The position numbers were made by a program, and so were the translations under genes. Below, piece by piece: positions 18,454 through 25,906 of a stretch of 64,000 nt of DNA. Location: contig CAVSIA010000027.1 in the NCBI GenBank assembly GCA_963727575.1, positions 1 through 64,000 on the forward strand, written 5' to 3'. The notes beneath the pieces are model-generated. The model saw only the letters and a list, made by a program, of their open reading frames with translations. It was not told where the DNA came from and searched no databases. Position 1 is the first letter of the stretch. The number at the start of each line of letters is the position of its first letter. This stretch comes from JAHQVI01 sp963727575 (GTDB lineage: Bacteria; Pseudomonadota; Alphaproteobacteria; Rhizobiales; Rhodomicrobiaceae).

Positions 18454-19140
18454 TCACGTCCTCAGGTCGAGCTGACGCGAGACGATGGCGAGGAACTCGT
18501 CGGAGAAGCCTTCGAAGCGGTGGGAGAAGCGTCCGGCTTCAGCGGCGAACTTGTTATAGAAAATCACCGCCGGGATCGCGGCCAGGAGCCCCAGCGCGGT
18601 TGCGAACAGGGCCTCGGCGATGCCCGGCGCGACGACCGCGAGGCTGGTGTTGCGGGACATGGCGATGGACTGAAAGCTGGTCATGATGCCCCACACCGTG
18701 CCGAACAGGCCGATAAAGGGCGCGGTCGAGCCGACGGTGGCGAGGAAAAGCAGCCGGCTCTCCAGCCGGTCCATCTCGCGCGTGACGGCGACGTCCATGA
18801 CCCGCTCGATCCGGTGCTGGACGCCGGCAAGCGGCCGCGGCGCTGTCTCGATCGAGCGTCGCCATTCGCGCATGGCGGCGAGGAACAGCGAGGCTGTGGC
18901 CGACGCCGGCCCCCGGCCGATGCTGGTATAGAGTTCGTCGAGCGACTGGCCGGACCAGAACATTCGCTCGAAGTCGTCCGCCTCGCGCCGTGTCCTGGCG
19001 AACAGGAAGGATTTTTCGATGATCACCGCCCAGCCCCAGATCGAGGCGCCGAGCAGCCCGAGCATGACCAGCTTGACGACGATATGGGCCTGAAGAAACA
19101 GCGAAAGGAACGAGAAATCTGCCGTGGCGGCGTCTGGCAT
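18454..19140 (-). CDS. tolQ: Tol-Pal motor protein TolQ
   Basis: Inner-membrane MotA/ExbB-type proton channel subunit. 228 residues with three TM helices: residues about 12-35 (LFLQAHIVVKLVMLGLLGAS), about 130-155 (FLATVGSTAPFIGLFGTVWG) and about 170-195 (APGIAEALFATALGLLAAIP), all family hallmarks. AAAGGAG precedes the ATG by 6 bases. It is the first gene of tolQRAB; the 205-bp gap upstream contains a perfect palindrome that could be an operator. Confidence 0.97.
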   Translation of the reverse strand: MPDAATADFSFLSLFLQAHIVVKLVMLGLLGASIWGWAVIIEKSFLFARTRREADDFERMFWSGQSLDELYTSIGRGPASATASLFLAAMREWRRSIETAPRPLAGVQHRIERVMDVAVTREMDRLESRLLFLATVGSTAPFIGLFGTVWGIMTSFQSIAMSRNTSLAVVAPGIAEALFATALGLLAAIPAVIFYNKFAAEAGRFSHRFEGFSDEFLAIVSRQLDLRT

Positions 19141-19318
19141 GGCAGCTCCTTTCTATCCCTGGCGCTATGGTTCCTCTAAGGCGAAGCCGGAGCGTTCGAT
19201 CCCTGTTTGTGCCCGATTCGCCCCCGACTCCAGGGAAGGGCGGCCGGAAGCCTCCGGGACAACCGGTTGACACTGTCCGGGCAAGTTTGTCTAAACTTTG
19301 GCGTGTAGCAATAGGCAT

Positions 19319-19337
19319 GAACACGTTTTACGTGTTC
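19319..19337. promoter_or_regulatory. 19-bp perfect palindrome between ybgC and tolQ
   Basis: GAACACGT-TTT-ACGTGTTC. It sits just past the ybgC stop and 180 bp ahead of tolQ. It has no adjacent T-run, so an operator is as likely as a terminator. It does not fit the alphaproteobacterial LexA direct repeat GTTC-N7-GTTC. Confidence 0.35.
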
Positions 19338-19345
19338 TATTTGCC

Positions 19346-19822
19346 TTATCCTGTCAGGCGTTGCAGGATTGCCGCTGGCATACGCAGCGGGCGCCCCTCG
19401 AGGCTGACCAGCACGACCTTCACCGCCACCCGGCATAGGACCGTGCCTGCGGCGCGGACCTCCTGGGCAAGGGTCAGGTGGGCGCGGCCGGCGTCGGCGC
19501 ATTCGGTGACGATTTCGAGGATCTGGTCGATTCGGGCCGGGCGCAGATAGTCGACCTCCAGGCGGCGCACGACGAAGGCGGCCGGAGCACCTCCCTCGCC
19601 GGGCGCGATCAGGTCGCCGTGATGGATGCCGAGCAGGCGGATGAAGTCCGACCGGCCGCGTTCGCACCAGCGCAGATAGCTGGTGTGGTAGACGAAGCCG
19701 GAAAAATCGGTGTCCTCGAAATAGACCCGCACCGGCAGGATGTGCCGCGATCCGTCGATCCGTCCGGCGAGATCGGGCCAGTCGCGCTCAGCTTTCTGCG
19801 TCATCGGCGGCGGATTGCCCAT
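19346..19822 (-). CDS. ybgC: Tol-Pal-associated acyl-CoA thioesterase YbgC
   Basis: Hot-dog-fold thioesterase hydrolysing short or phospholipid-related acyl-CoA/ACP. 158 residues with the YbgC pattern VRVYFEDTDFSGFVYHTSYL (catalytic aspartate in the first helix region) and RWCERGRSDF. The start overlaps the end of ruvB by about 35 bp (or 20 bp if the ATG at 19807 is used). It is the standard first gene of the tol-pal block. Confidence 0.93.
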   Translation of the reverse strand: MGNPPPMTQKAERDWPDLAGRIDGSRHILPVRVYFEDTDFSGFVYHTSYLRWCERGRSDFIRLLGIHHGDLIAPGEGGAPAAFVVRRLEVDYLRPARIDQILEIVTECADAGRAHLTLAQEVRAAGTVLCRVAVKVVLVSLEGRPLRMPAAILQRLTG

Positions 19823-20846
19823 CGAACAGGAAGAGCTGGCCGGCAGTGGGCGCTGCCGGGGCTGCGACGCCGAGATGCCGGAACGCCTTCAAGGTCAGGA
19901 CGCGGCCCCTGGGTGTGCGTCCGATGAAGCCCTGCTGGAGCAGAAACGGCTCGACCGTTTCCTCGATCGCGTCCTTGGACTCGCTGAGCGCCGCGGCGAT
20001 CGTTTCGATACCGACCGGGCCGCCGCCGTAATTCTCCGCGATGCAGCGCAGATAGCGATGGTCCATGCCGTCGAGGCCCTTATTGTCGACTTCGAGCTGA
20101 CCGAGCGCGCGGTCGGCGACCTCGGCATCGATCTGATGGGCACCTTCGACGACGGCGAAATCGCGGACCCGCCGAAGCAGGCGGCCGGCAACGCGCGGCG
20201 TGCCGCGGGAGCGCGCGGCGATCTCGCGCGCGCCATCCGGCGTCATGCCGACGCCGAGCACGCGCCCGCCGCGCGTGACGATCTCGACGAGTTCGTCCTC
20301 GGTGTAGAAATTGAGCCGGATCGGGATGCCGAAACGGTCGCGCAGCGGCGTGGTCAGCAGGCCGGTCCGGGTGGTCGCGCCGACCAGCGTGAACTTGGCG
20401 AGGTCGATGCGGACGGAGCGCGCGGCCGGGCCCTCGCCGATGATCAGGTCGAGCTGGAAATCCTCCATGGCCGGGTAAAGGATTTCCTCGACGGCCGGAT
20501 TGAGCCGGTGAATTTCGTCGATGAACAGCACGTCGCGCTCTTCCAGATTGGTGAGCAGCGCGGCCAGGTCGCCCGCCTTGGCGATGACCGGCCCGGACGT
20601 CATACGGAAGCCGACGCCGAGCTCCCGCGAGACGATCTGCGCCAGCGTCGTCTTGCCGAGGCCCGGCGGTCCGGCGAACAGCACATGATCGAGCGCTTCG
20701 CCGCGCGCACGGGCGGCGTCGATGAACACCTTCAGATTGGTGCGGGCGCGCTGCTGGCCGATGAATTCCGCGAGCAATTGCGGACGAAGGTGCAGTTCGC
20801 CATCGTCGTCATCGCGCTTTTCGCGTTCGATAAGTCTGCCGTTCAT
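19788..20846 (-). CDS. ruvB: Holliday junction branch migration ATPase RuvB
   Basis: AAA+ helicase motor that drives branch migration with RuvA. 352 residues: RPQLLAEFIGQQRARTNLKV start region, Walker A GPPGLGKTT, Walker B LFIDEIHRLN, sensor GATTRTGLLTTPLRDRFGI and the C-terminal winged-helix (PRGRVLTLKAFRHLG). The C-terminal 30 residues extend past the family norm. It is separated from ruvA by a small membrane-protein gene, an unusual insertion. Confidence 0.97.
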   Translation of the reverse strand: MNGRLIEREKRDDDDGELHLRPQLLAEFIGQQRARTNLKVFIDAARARGEALDHVLFAGPPGLGKTTLAQIVSRELGVGFRMTSGPVIAKAGDLAALLTNLEERDVLFIDEIHRLNPAVEEILYPAMEDFQLDLIIGEGPAARSVRIDLAKFTLVGATTRTGLLTTPLRDRFGIPIRLNFYTEDELVEIVTRGGRVLGVGMTPDGAREIAARSRGTPRVAGRLLRRVRDFAVVEGAHQIDAEVADRALGQLEVDNKGLDGMDHRYLRCIAENYGGGPVGIETIAAALSESKDAIEETVEPFLLQQGFIGRTPRGRVLTLKAFRHLGVAAPAAPTAGQLFLFDGQSAADDAES

Positions 20847-20948
20847 GGCGGCGAATCTAAAGGATTCCCTGAGGCGCGGAAATCAGTTTCGTGCGGGCCG
20901 GTAATTCGCGGCCGCAAGGCGCATGAACCAGGTGAATGTGTCGGCGCC

Positions 20949-21206
20949 CTAGGCGTTGCGCCGGGCGACAAAGAGCAGGAACGCGAGCCCGAGCGTAATG
21001 ACAGTGATGCTGCCATAGACGTAGAAAAGCTGAACGACCGTGATCATCCGGCTCAGGGCGAGAGCGAGCCCGATGAAGAATGCCAAGGCCGCCACCCCGC
21101 CGATCCAGGCGAGGAACAGGCGCTCCAAAATCGCGGCGAGCCGGGACTCTGTCCCGCTTAAAAGATCGGCGCTCGACTTGAGGCTCAAATAATCTGTGCA
21201 AAACAT
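20949..21206 (-). CDS. Small two-helix membrane protein between ruvA and ruvB
   Basis: 85 residues with two TM helices (about 35-54, WIGGVAALAFFIGLALALS, and about 60-80, VYGSITVITLGLAFLLFVAR) and a soluble N-terminal part. No family recognised. It starts 15 bp after the ruvA stop, so it is probably translated from the ruv mRNA. The separation from ruvB is 100 bp. It is possibly unrelated to recombination. Confidence 0.6.
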   Translation of the reverse strand: MFCTDYLSLKSSADLLSGTESRLAAILERLFLAWIGGVAALAFFIGLALALSRMITVVQLFYVYGSITVITLGLAFLLFVARRNA

Positions 21207-21221
21207 AACTGCTTTTATTTC

Positions 21222-21836
21222 CTATTTGGCAAGTTCCTTCAGTCCCTGCCGAATCAATTCCTCAGTTTTCGTGCCCTCTCCGAGTCGGTCTGACACCAGA
21301 GCGACGGCACTACTCGCCTCTGTTACGCTGTACCCAAGATTAACTAGCGCTGAGATGGCATCCGATATTGGCGACATCTGGCCAGAGCGCGAAATTCCGG
21401 CCAACTTAACTCCGATGTCGCCTGTTGCCATGAGGGCTGGCGCCTTGTCCCGCAGTTCGCTCACGATCCGCTGGGCGACCTTCGGACCAACGCCGGGCGC
21501 CCGACCAACCTGAACCTTGTCCTGCAACGCTATGGCGTTAGAGAGCTCGTGCGGCTCCAAAACCCCCAGCACTGACAGCGCCACCCTCGTCCCGACCCCT
21601 TGCACATTTTGAAGAAGTCGGAACCAACTCCTCTCAGCTTCGCTCAAAAAGCCAAACAGTTTAATCGCGTCTTCGCGAACATGTGTTTCGATTATTAACG
21701 TAACAGCTTGGCCAATTTCGGGCAGCCTCGACAAAGTTCGTGCAGGGCAGCTAATTTCGTAGCCCACACCTCCCACATCGACGATCACCCAATCCTTGCC
21801 CACGCTATCTACAAGGCCACGAAGTTTGCCTATCAT
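21222..21836 (-). CDS. ruvA: Holliday junction binding protein RuvA
   Basis: Tetrameric junction-binding partner of RuvB. 204 residues: MIGKLRGLVDS start, helix-hairpin-helix motifs VQGVGTRVALSVL and APGVGPKVAQRIVSEL, and a C-terminal RuvB-contact domain (ISALVNLGYSVTEASSAV). Intact. Its base composition is visibly lower in GC than ruvB, tol and ruvC, with many A- and T-ending codons, a sign of a different history or of relaxed codon use. Confidence 0.96.
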   Translation of the reverse strand: MIGKLRGLVDSVGKDWVIVDVGGVGYEISCPARTLSRLPEIGQAVTLIIETHVREDAIKLFGFLSEAERSWFRLLQNVQGVGTRVALSVLGVLEPHELSNAIALQDKVQVGRAPGVGPKVAQRIVSELRDKAPALMATGDIGVKLAGISRSGQMSPISDAISALVNLGYSVTEASSAVALVSDRLGEGTKTEELIRQGLKELAK

Positions 21837-22248
21837 CTGTTTGCATCACCGCAGAATAAGAATGTCTAAAACTGACTCGCCGAGTTTTACCTATTCGGTG
21901 CATTACTTAGGAGGCGCTATTTGGTCATTCATCACGGCCCGCGCAGTGACTTAGCCCGATGGAGAAGATTTGAAAGACGATCTTAATGGTTACTTAACCA
22001 TTTGAATGCCTTGCCGTTCCGCTGACGTATGCACAGTGCATCGACCTCTCTGCCCGACATATGCAGCGGCGCGCCGCTCTTTGTTTATGCACCGGTTTTG
22101 ACGGATTTTGGTTGTAATTTTGGCTAATACACCCGGACGCGATCGTCTTGGATTGGATGAATCCACAATCTCGAATAATCATGCGATTTCAATGGATTAG
22201 AGCGGAATGACGAGCGGAAAGCCGATATCCGCGCTTCCCGGTCGCGCT
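21837..22248. other. 412-bp AT-richer gap between ruvC and ruvA
   Basis: No gene found. Visible structures are a hairpin AATGGTT-ACTT-AACCATT (21985-22002), ATGCAC-A-GTGCAT (22029-22041) and the 14-bp palindrome AGCGGCGCGCCGCT (22065-22078). A ruvA promoter on the minus strand is expected here because ruvC and ruvA are usually adjacent. Confidence 0.4.
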
Positions 22249-22252
22249 CTAA
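22197..22252. repeat. Intergenic repeat with TTAGAGCG/CGCTCTAA arms
   Basis: An 8-bp inverted repeat closes a 56-bp element. The TAG in one arm (minus strand) is the ruvC stop codon. The arms match those of the element at 42974-43028. Confidence 0.55.
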
Positions 22253-22804
22253 CCCCATCCCGCCGCGCGGCGCTTGCGGCCGGGCGATTTTTGCTCGGCG
22301 AGCAACGCCTGATGAAGAAGCGCGGTCTTGCGGTGATGGGCATGGGCGATGGCGATCGCCAGGGCGTCGGTCGCATCCGCGGTGTCGGGGGTGGCTTTCG
22401 GCAGCAGATAGTCGATCATCGCGCGGATCTGGGTCTTTTCCGCGTGCCCGGAGCCGGTGACCGTCTTCTTGATCAGGTTTGGTGCGTATTCCGCCACCGA
22501 AAGGCCGGCCCGTGCCGGTGCGAGAAGGGCGATGCCGCGCGCCTGGCCGAGCTTGAGGGTGGCGTGGGCGTCGCGATTGACGAAGGTCTCCTCGACGGCG
22601 GCCTCATGCGGGCTGCCAATGCGCGATGACCGCGTCGAGCCCGGCGAACAGTGCCGCCAGGCGCTCCGACAGCGGCGCGGCCGCATCCGACGTTACGGTG
22701 CCGCTGGCGATGTAGGATAAGCGGGGACCGAGCGTCTCGATCACGCCCCAGCCCATTCGTCTCAGACCCGGGTCGATCCCGATGATCCGAATCGTCATCC
22801 GCAA
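22249..22804 (-). CDS. ruvC: Holliday junction resolvase RuvC (frame break near 22612)
   Basis: RuvC cuts Holliday junctions. The first frame shows IRIIGIDPGLRRMGWGV with the first catalytic aspartate and SERLAALFAGLDAVIAHWQP; the second continues with AAVEETFVNRDAHATLKLGQ (catalytic glutamate), EYAPNLIKKTVTGSGHAEK and the terminal acidic DTADATDALAIAIAHAH. One base change near 22612 joins them. Length (about 184 residues with a basic tail) is normal. It follows the upstream secreted-protein gene by 30 bp. Confidence 0.92.
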
Positions 22805-22834
22805 CCCCGCCGAATCAGATGCCCCTCGATTTCG

Positions 22835-23260
22835 CTAGGGTTGCAGGGCGGTTAGCTCATGCGCAAGAAAAAATGTTCCCGATCGGTTCACTTGACCTGT
22901 GCGGTCGACACCGGCCCCGCGACTTTCCCGGAGGTGCTCGGAGCGGCCGGGGCTGCCGGCGGTCGCGCTTGGCACGGACCCGGCCGGGGCGCCGGTTGGT
23001 GCCTGTTTCGGCATCTGAGCGAGGAACTGCTTGATCGCCAGCTCGGTCTTTTCCGAAACGGCCGCGGCGGACGCGCTTTTCGGAGCGGCGCTCATCGCAG
23101 GTCGCGGGCTTGCAGGCTGCGCGGCGCCGGGCTTCTGCATGACGTAATTGCCGTTATCGTCGACGGTCAGCCCGGCGATATCGTCGCCGCACATCTGCGC
23201 GGCCAGCGGCGTTGCGCCGGCGAGAAACACCGTCAAAGCGAGAGCCCCACCGAATTTCAT
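22835..23260 (-). CDS. Hypothetical periplasmic protein
   Basis: A signal peptide (KFGGALALTVFLAGATPLAA) is followed by CGDDIAGLTVDDNGNYVMQK, then an Ala/Pro/Ser-rich stretch with a short helix ELAIKQFLAQMPK. No family recognised. A frame break may exist after about residue 100, because the +1 frame gives a more natural Pro/Ala tail ending at a TGA at 22888-22890; the true C terminus is therefore uncertain. It sits between yebC and ruvC on the same strand. Confidence 0.55.
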   Translation of the reverse strand: MKFGGALALTVFLAGATPLAAQMCGDDIAGLTVDDNGNYVMQKPGAAQPASPRPAMSAAPKSASAAAVSEKTELAIKQFLAQMPKQAPTGAPAGSVPSATAGSPGRSEHLRESRGAGVDRTGQVNRSGTFFLAHELTALQP

Positions 23261-23301
23261 CTCCGCCTCCCGCGAATGGCCGCCGCCGCGATCCGTCTAG
23301 C

Positions 23302-24049
23302 TTAGGCGCTCATGCGCGCCATGACGTCTTCGGAAATGTCGAAATTGGCATAAACGTTCTGCACGTCGTCGGAGTCTTCAAGCGCGTCGAGCATTTTCAG
23401 AAGGCTCTCGGCCTTTTCGTCGTCGACATCGACCGTGTTTTGCGGACGCCATATCAGCCGCGCGCCGCGGGGCTCGCCAAGCGCTTGCTCCAGCGCCTGC
23501 GAAACCTCGTGCAGCGCGCCCGCCTCGCAATAGAACCGATGACCGTCCTCGTCGGACTGGCAGTCGTCGGCGCCGGCCTCCAGCGCCGCCTCGAGCATGG
23601 CGTCGGCCGTGCCGGCTGCGGGCGGATAGTCGATCTCGCCGACCCGGTCGAACATGAAGGAGACCGCGCCGGTTTCGCCGAGATTGCCGCCATATTTGGA
23701 GAAGGTCGAGCGCACGTCGCTGGCAGTGCGATTGCGGTTGTCCGTCAGCGCCTCGATGATCACGCCGATCCCGCCGGGCGCAAACCCTTCGTAGCGGACC
23801 TCTTCATAGCTTTCGCCGCCGGCTTCCTGGCTCTTCTTGATGGCCCGGTCGATATTGTCCTTGGGGACGTTCTGGGCGCGCGGCGGCGATGATCGCGGCC
23901 CGCAGGCGCGGATTGAAGGTCGGATCGGGGAGGCCCATCTTGGCGGCGACGGTGATCTCCTTGGAAAGCTTGGAGAACATTTTGGCGCGCTTTTTGTCCT
24001 GCGCCCCCTTGCGGTGCATGATGTTCTTGAATTTGGAATGGCCTGCCAT
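23302..24049 (-). CDS. yebC: YebC/PmpR family transcriptional regulator (frame break near 23880)
   Basis: DNA-binding regulator or translation-associated factor of the TACO1/YebC family, often upstream of ruvC. Start MAGHSKFKNIMHRKGAQDKK at 24049 is the family start. The frame changes near 23880 (AAIIAAAR to QNVPKDNIDRAIKK) and continues with YEEVRYEGFAPGGIGVIIEA, NRNRTASDVRSTFSKYGGNL and a full C-terminal domain to 23302. Reconstructed length is about 249 residues, the family norm, so the break looks like a single indel. Confidence 0.93.
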
Positions 24050-24181
24050 GTGAAATCCGTTGCTTGATGCTCGACGTCCGGGCGACGTTCCGCGCGCGCC
24101 GTTCCGCGACACAGTCATGTTGGAATGCTGGCTTTATAAGGCCGGATGCAGAGAAAATCCAGCCGGGGATCGCCGGTCCCG

Positions 24182-25007
24182 CTAAAGCCGAGGCGCTTCC
24201 GGCTCGGCGTGGCTGAGCACGCCGCCGATGCGCAGCGGATCGATCCGGATCGCCAGCCCGGTCTCGTCGTCCACTTCGATGAGCACGCCGCAAACCGTGG
24301 CCTGACCCATGGCTGGCTCGAAGCGGGCGTTGGGGATCTTGCTCTGCATACGCTGGAGTGGTTCTTCCTTGCGCATGCCGATCACGGAGATGAAGTCGCC
24401 GCACATGCCGACATCGGTCATGAAGGCGGTGCCGCCCGGCAAAATGTGCTCGTCGGCGGTCGGGACATGGGTATGTGTGCCGATCACCGCCGTCACCCGG
24501 CCATCGGCGAAGTGGCCCATGACTTGTTTCTCCGCCGTGGTTTCTGCGTGTATGTCGACGATGATGGCGTCGGCCGTCTCCTTCAGGCCGCCGCCGCCCA
24601 GGGTGCGGTCCAGCGCCCGGAACGGGCAATCGAGCGCGTCCATGAACACGCGGCCCATGATGTTGACGACCATCACGCGGGCGCCCCGCGGCGTCTCGAA
24701 CATGCCGCAGCCGCGGCCGGGCGTGCCGGGCGGGAAATTGGCGGGGCGCAGCAGGCGCGGCTGCCGGTCGATAAAGACCAGCGCCTCCCGCTGATCCCAG
24801 ATATGGTTGCCGGTAGTGATGACGTCGGCACCGGCGTCGAGGAAATCCTGACAGATCGGCTCGGTGATGCCGAAGCCGCCGGCGGCGTTCTCGCCGTTGA
24901 CGATCGTAAAATCGACTGCGTACCGGCTCTTCAGTTGCGGCAGTTCGCGGGCGACGGCAGTCCGTCCCGCACGCCCGACAACATCGCCGAGAAACAAGAA
25001 CTCGCAT
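24182..25007 (-). CDS. ymdB: YmdB-type metallophosphoesterase (TIGR00282; frame break a few codons after start)
   Basis: Calcineurin-like phosphodiesterase that in other bacteria hydrolyses 2',3'-cAMP. Blocks: FLGDVVGRAGR (first metal motif), NGENAAGGFGI, TTGNHIWDQ, and GTHTHVPTADEHILPGGTAF with metal-binding histidines. The natural start is the ATG at 25007, which follows the TGA of the upstream gene with no gap and reads MRVL; one extra T after three or four codons then throws the frame off. Reconstructed length is about 275 residues. Confidence 0.92.
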
Positions 25008-25595
25008 TCAGCCGCCTTCTTTCGCACCGATCGGTCCCGACGGCGTGACGATCCAGTCGAGCCTTTCGTCATAGGAGCATACGGGCACCGCGTCGATCAC
25101 CTGGCTGTCGAATGCAAGCCCTATGGCGACGACCGGCCCGCGCCGGCGCAGTTCCGCCAATGTGCGGTCGTAATGGCCGCCGCCATAGCCGAGGCGATAG
25201 CAGCGCCGATCACATGCCAGCAGCGGAACCATCACCACCGTCGGTCTGACGATGCGCCCGCCGACCGGCTGCGGAATGCCGAACGGCCCGGTCATCACCG
25301 GACTGCCGAATTGCCAGTCATGGAATTCGAGCGGCGCCGGGCCGACGATCACCGGGAGGGCAAGCTGCCAGCCTTCCTCCGTCAACCGCCGCGCGAGCGG
25401 CAGGCAGTCGAACTCGCTGCGGACCGGATAATAGGCTGCGAGAACGCCGGGTTCGGCGCCGATGAAGTCGAGGCCGCGTTCAGCGACCGCGCGGGCCGCG
25501 TCGGCCTGTGCGTCTGTTGCGATCGCACGCCGCCCGGAGCGGGCTTGGGCGCGCATGGCCTGCTTTTGCGTCTCAGGCTGAAGTGTGACCGTCAT
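25008..25595 (-). CDS. fthC: 5-formyltetrahydrofolate cyclo-ligase
   Basis: Converts 5-formyl-THF to 5,10-methenyl-THF with ATP. Start taken at the ATG at 25595 (MTVTLQPETQKQAMRAQARS). Motifs: AAYYPVRSEFDCLPLARRL, MVPLLACDRRCYRLGYGGGH (nucleotide/folate site) and YDERLDWIVTPSG. 195 residues. It is next to 6S RNA, the classic ssrS-ygfA neighbourhood, and is read in the same direction. Confidence 0.93.
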   Translation of the reverse strand: MTVTLQPETQKQAMRAQARSGRRAIATDAQADAARAVAERGLDFIGAEPGVLAAYYPVRSEFDCLPLARRLTEEGWQLALPVIVGPAPLEFHDWQFGSPVMTGPFGIPQPVGGRIVRPTVVMVPLLACDRRCYRLGYGGGHYDRTLAELRRRGPVVAIGLAFDSQVIDAVPVCSYDERLDWIVTPSGPIGAKEGG

Positions 25596-25659
25596 TTTGG
25601 GCACTTGTCCTTGCAAGGGCCCACCCAATGCCGATGACGATAAAGCGAAATAGGCGGAG

Positions 25660-25815
25660 CCGCGATGACCGTCGGTTATTCGATCCGCTGGGCCCTACAA
25701 TGTAGGTGGGCGCCGAGTGTCCGGAACCACGGCTCCGGTCAGGGTCGGCTCCCTGAAGGATCGCATCGGCCCCGGGATTGAAGTTGAACCTAACGTGTCC
25801 CGCAGCCCCGCGCCG
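25660..25815 (-). ncRNA. ssrS: 6S RNA
   Basis: The minus strand upstream of fthC carries the conserved alphaproteobacterial 6S features: CCGGGGCCGATGCGATCC, CAGGGAGCCGACCCTG, and CCCACCTACATTGTAGGGCC near the 3' part. 6S RNA sequesters RNA polymerase-sigma70 in stationary phase. The location immediately upstream of the cyclo-ligase gene is the standard one. Ends are approximate, placed by structure and not by a covariance search. Confidence 0.72.
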
Positions 25816-25906
25816 ATTATTTGGTGAATCGCTCGGCAAATTCCAGGACTTTGTTCAAAACGGATGTCATCTGAGCCAAAGATAGGCGCAAACACAACGG
25901 AAAACG

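Noticed and set aside
25817..25870. Short minus-strand frame MTSVLNKVLEFAERFTK as a zapA remnant
   Set aside because: Only 17 residues, no clear ZapA match; probably chance, although zapA often precedes 6S RNA.
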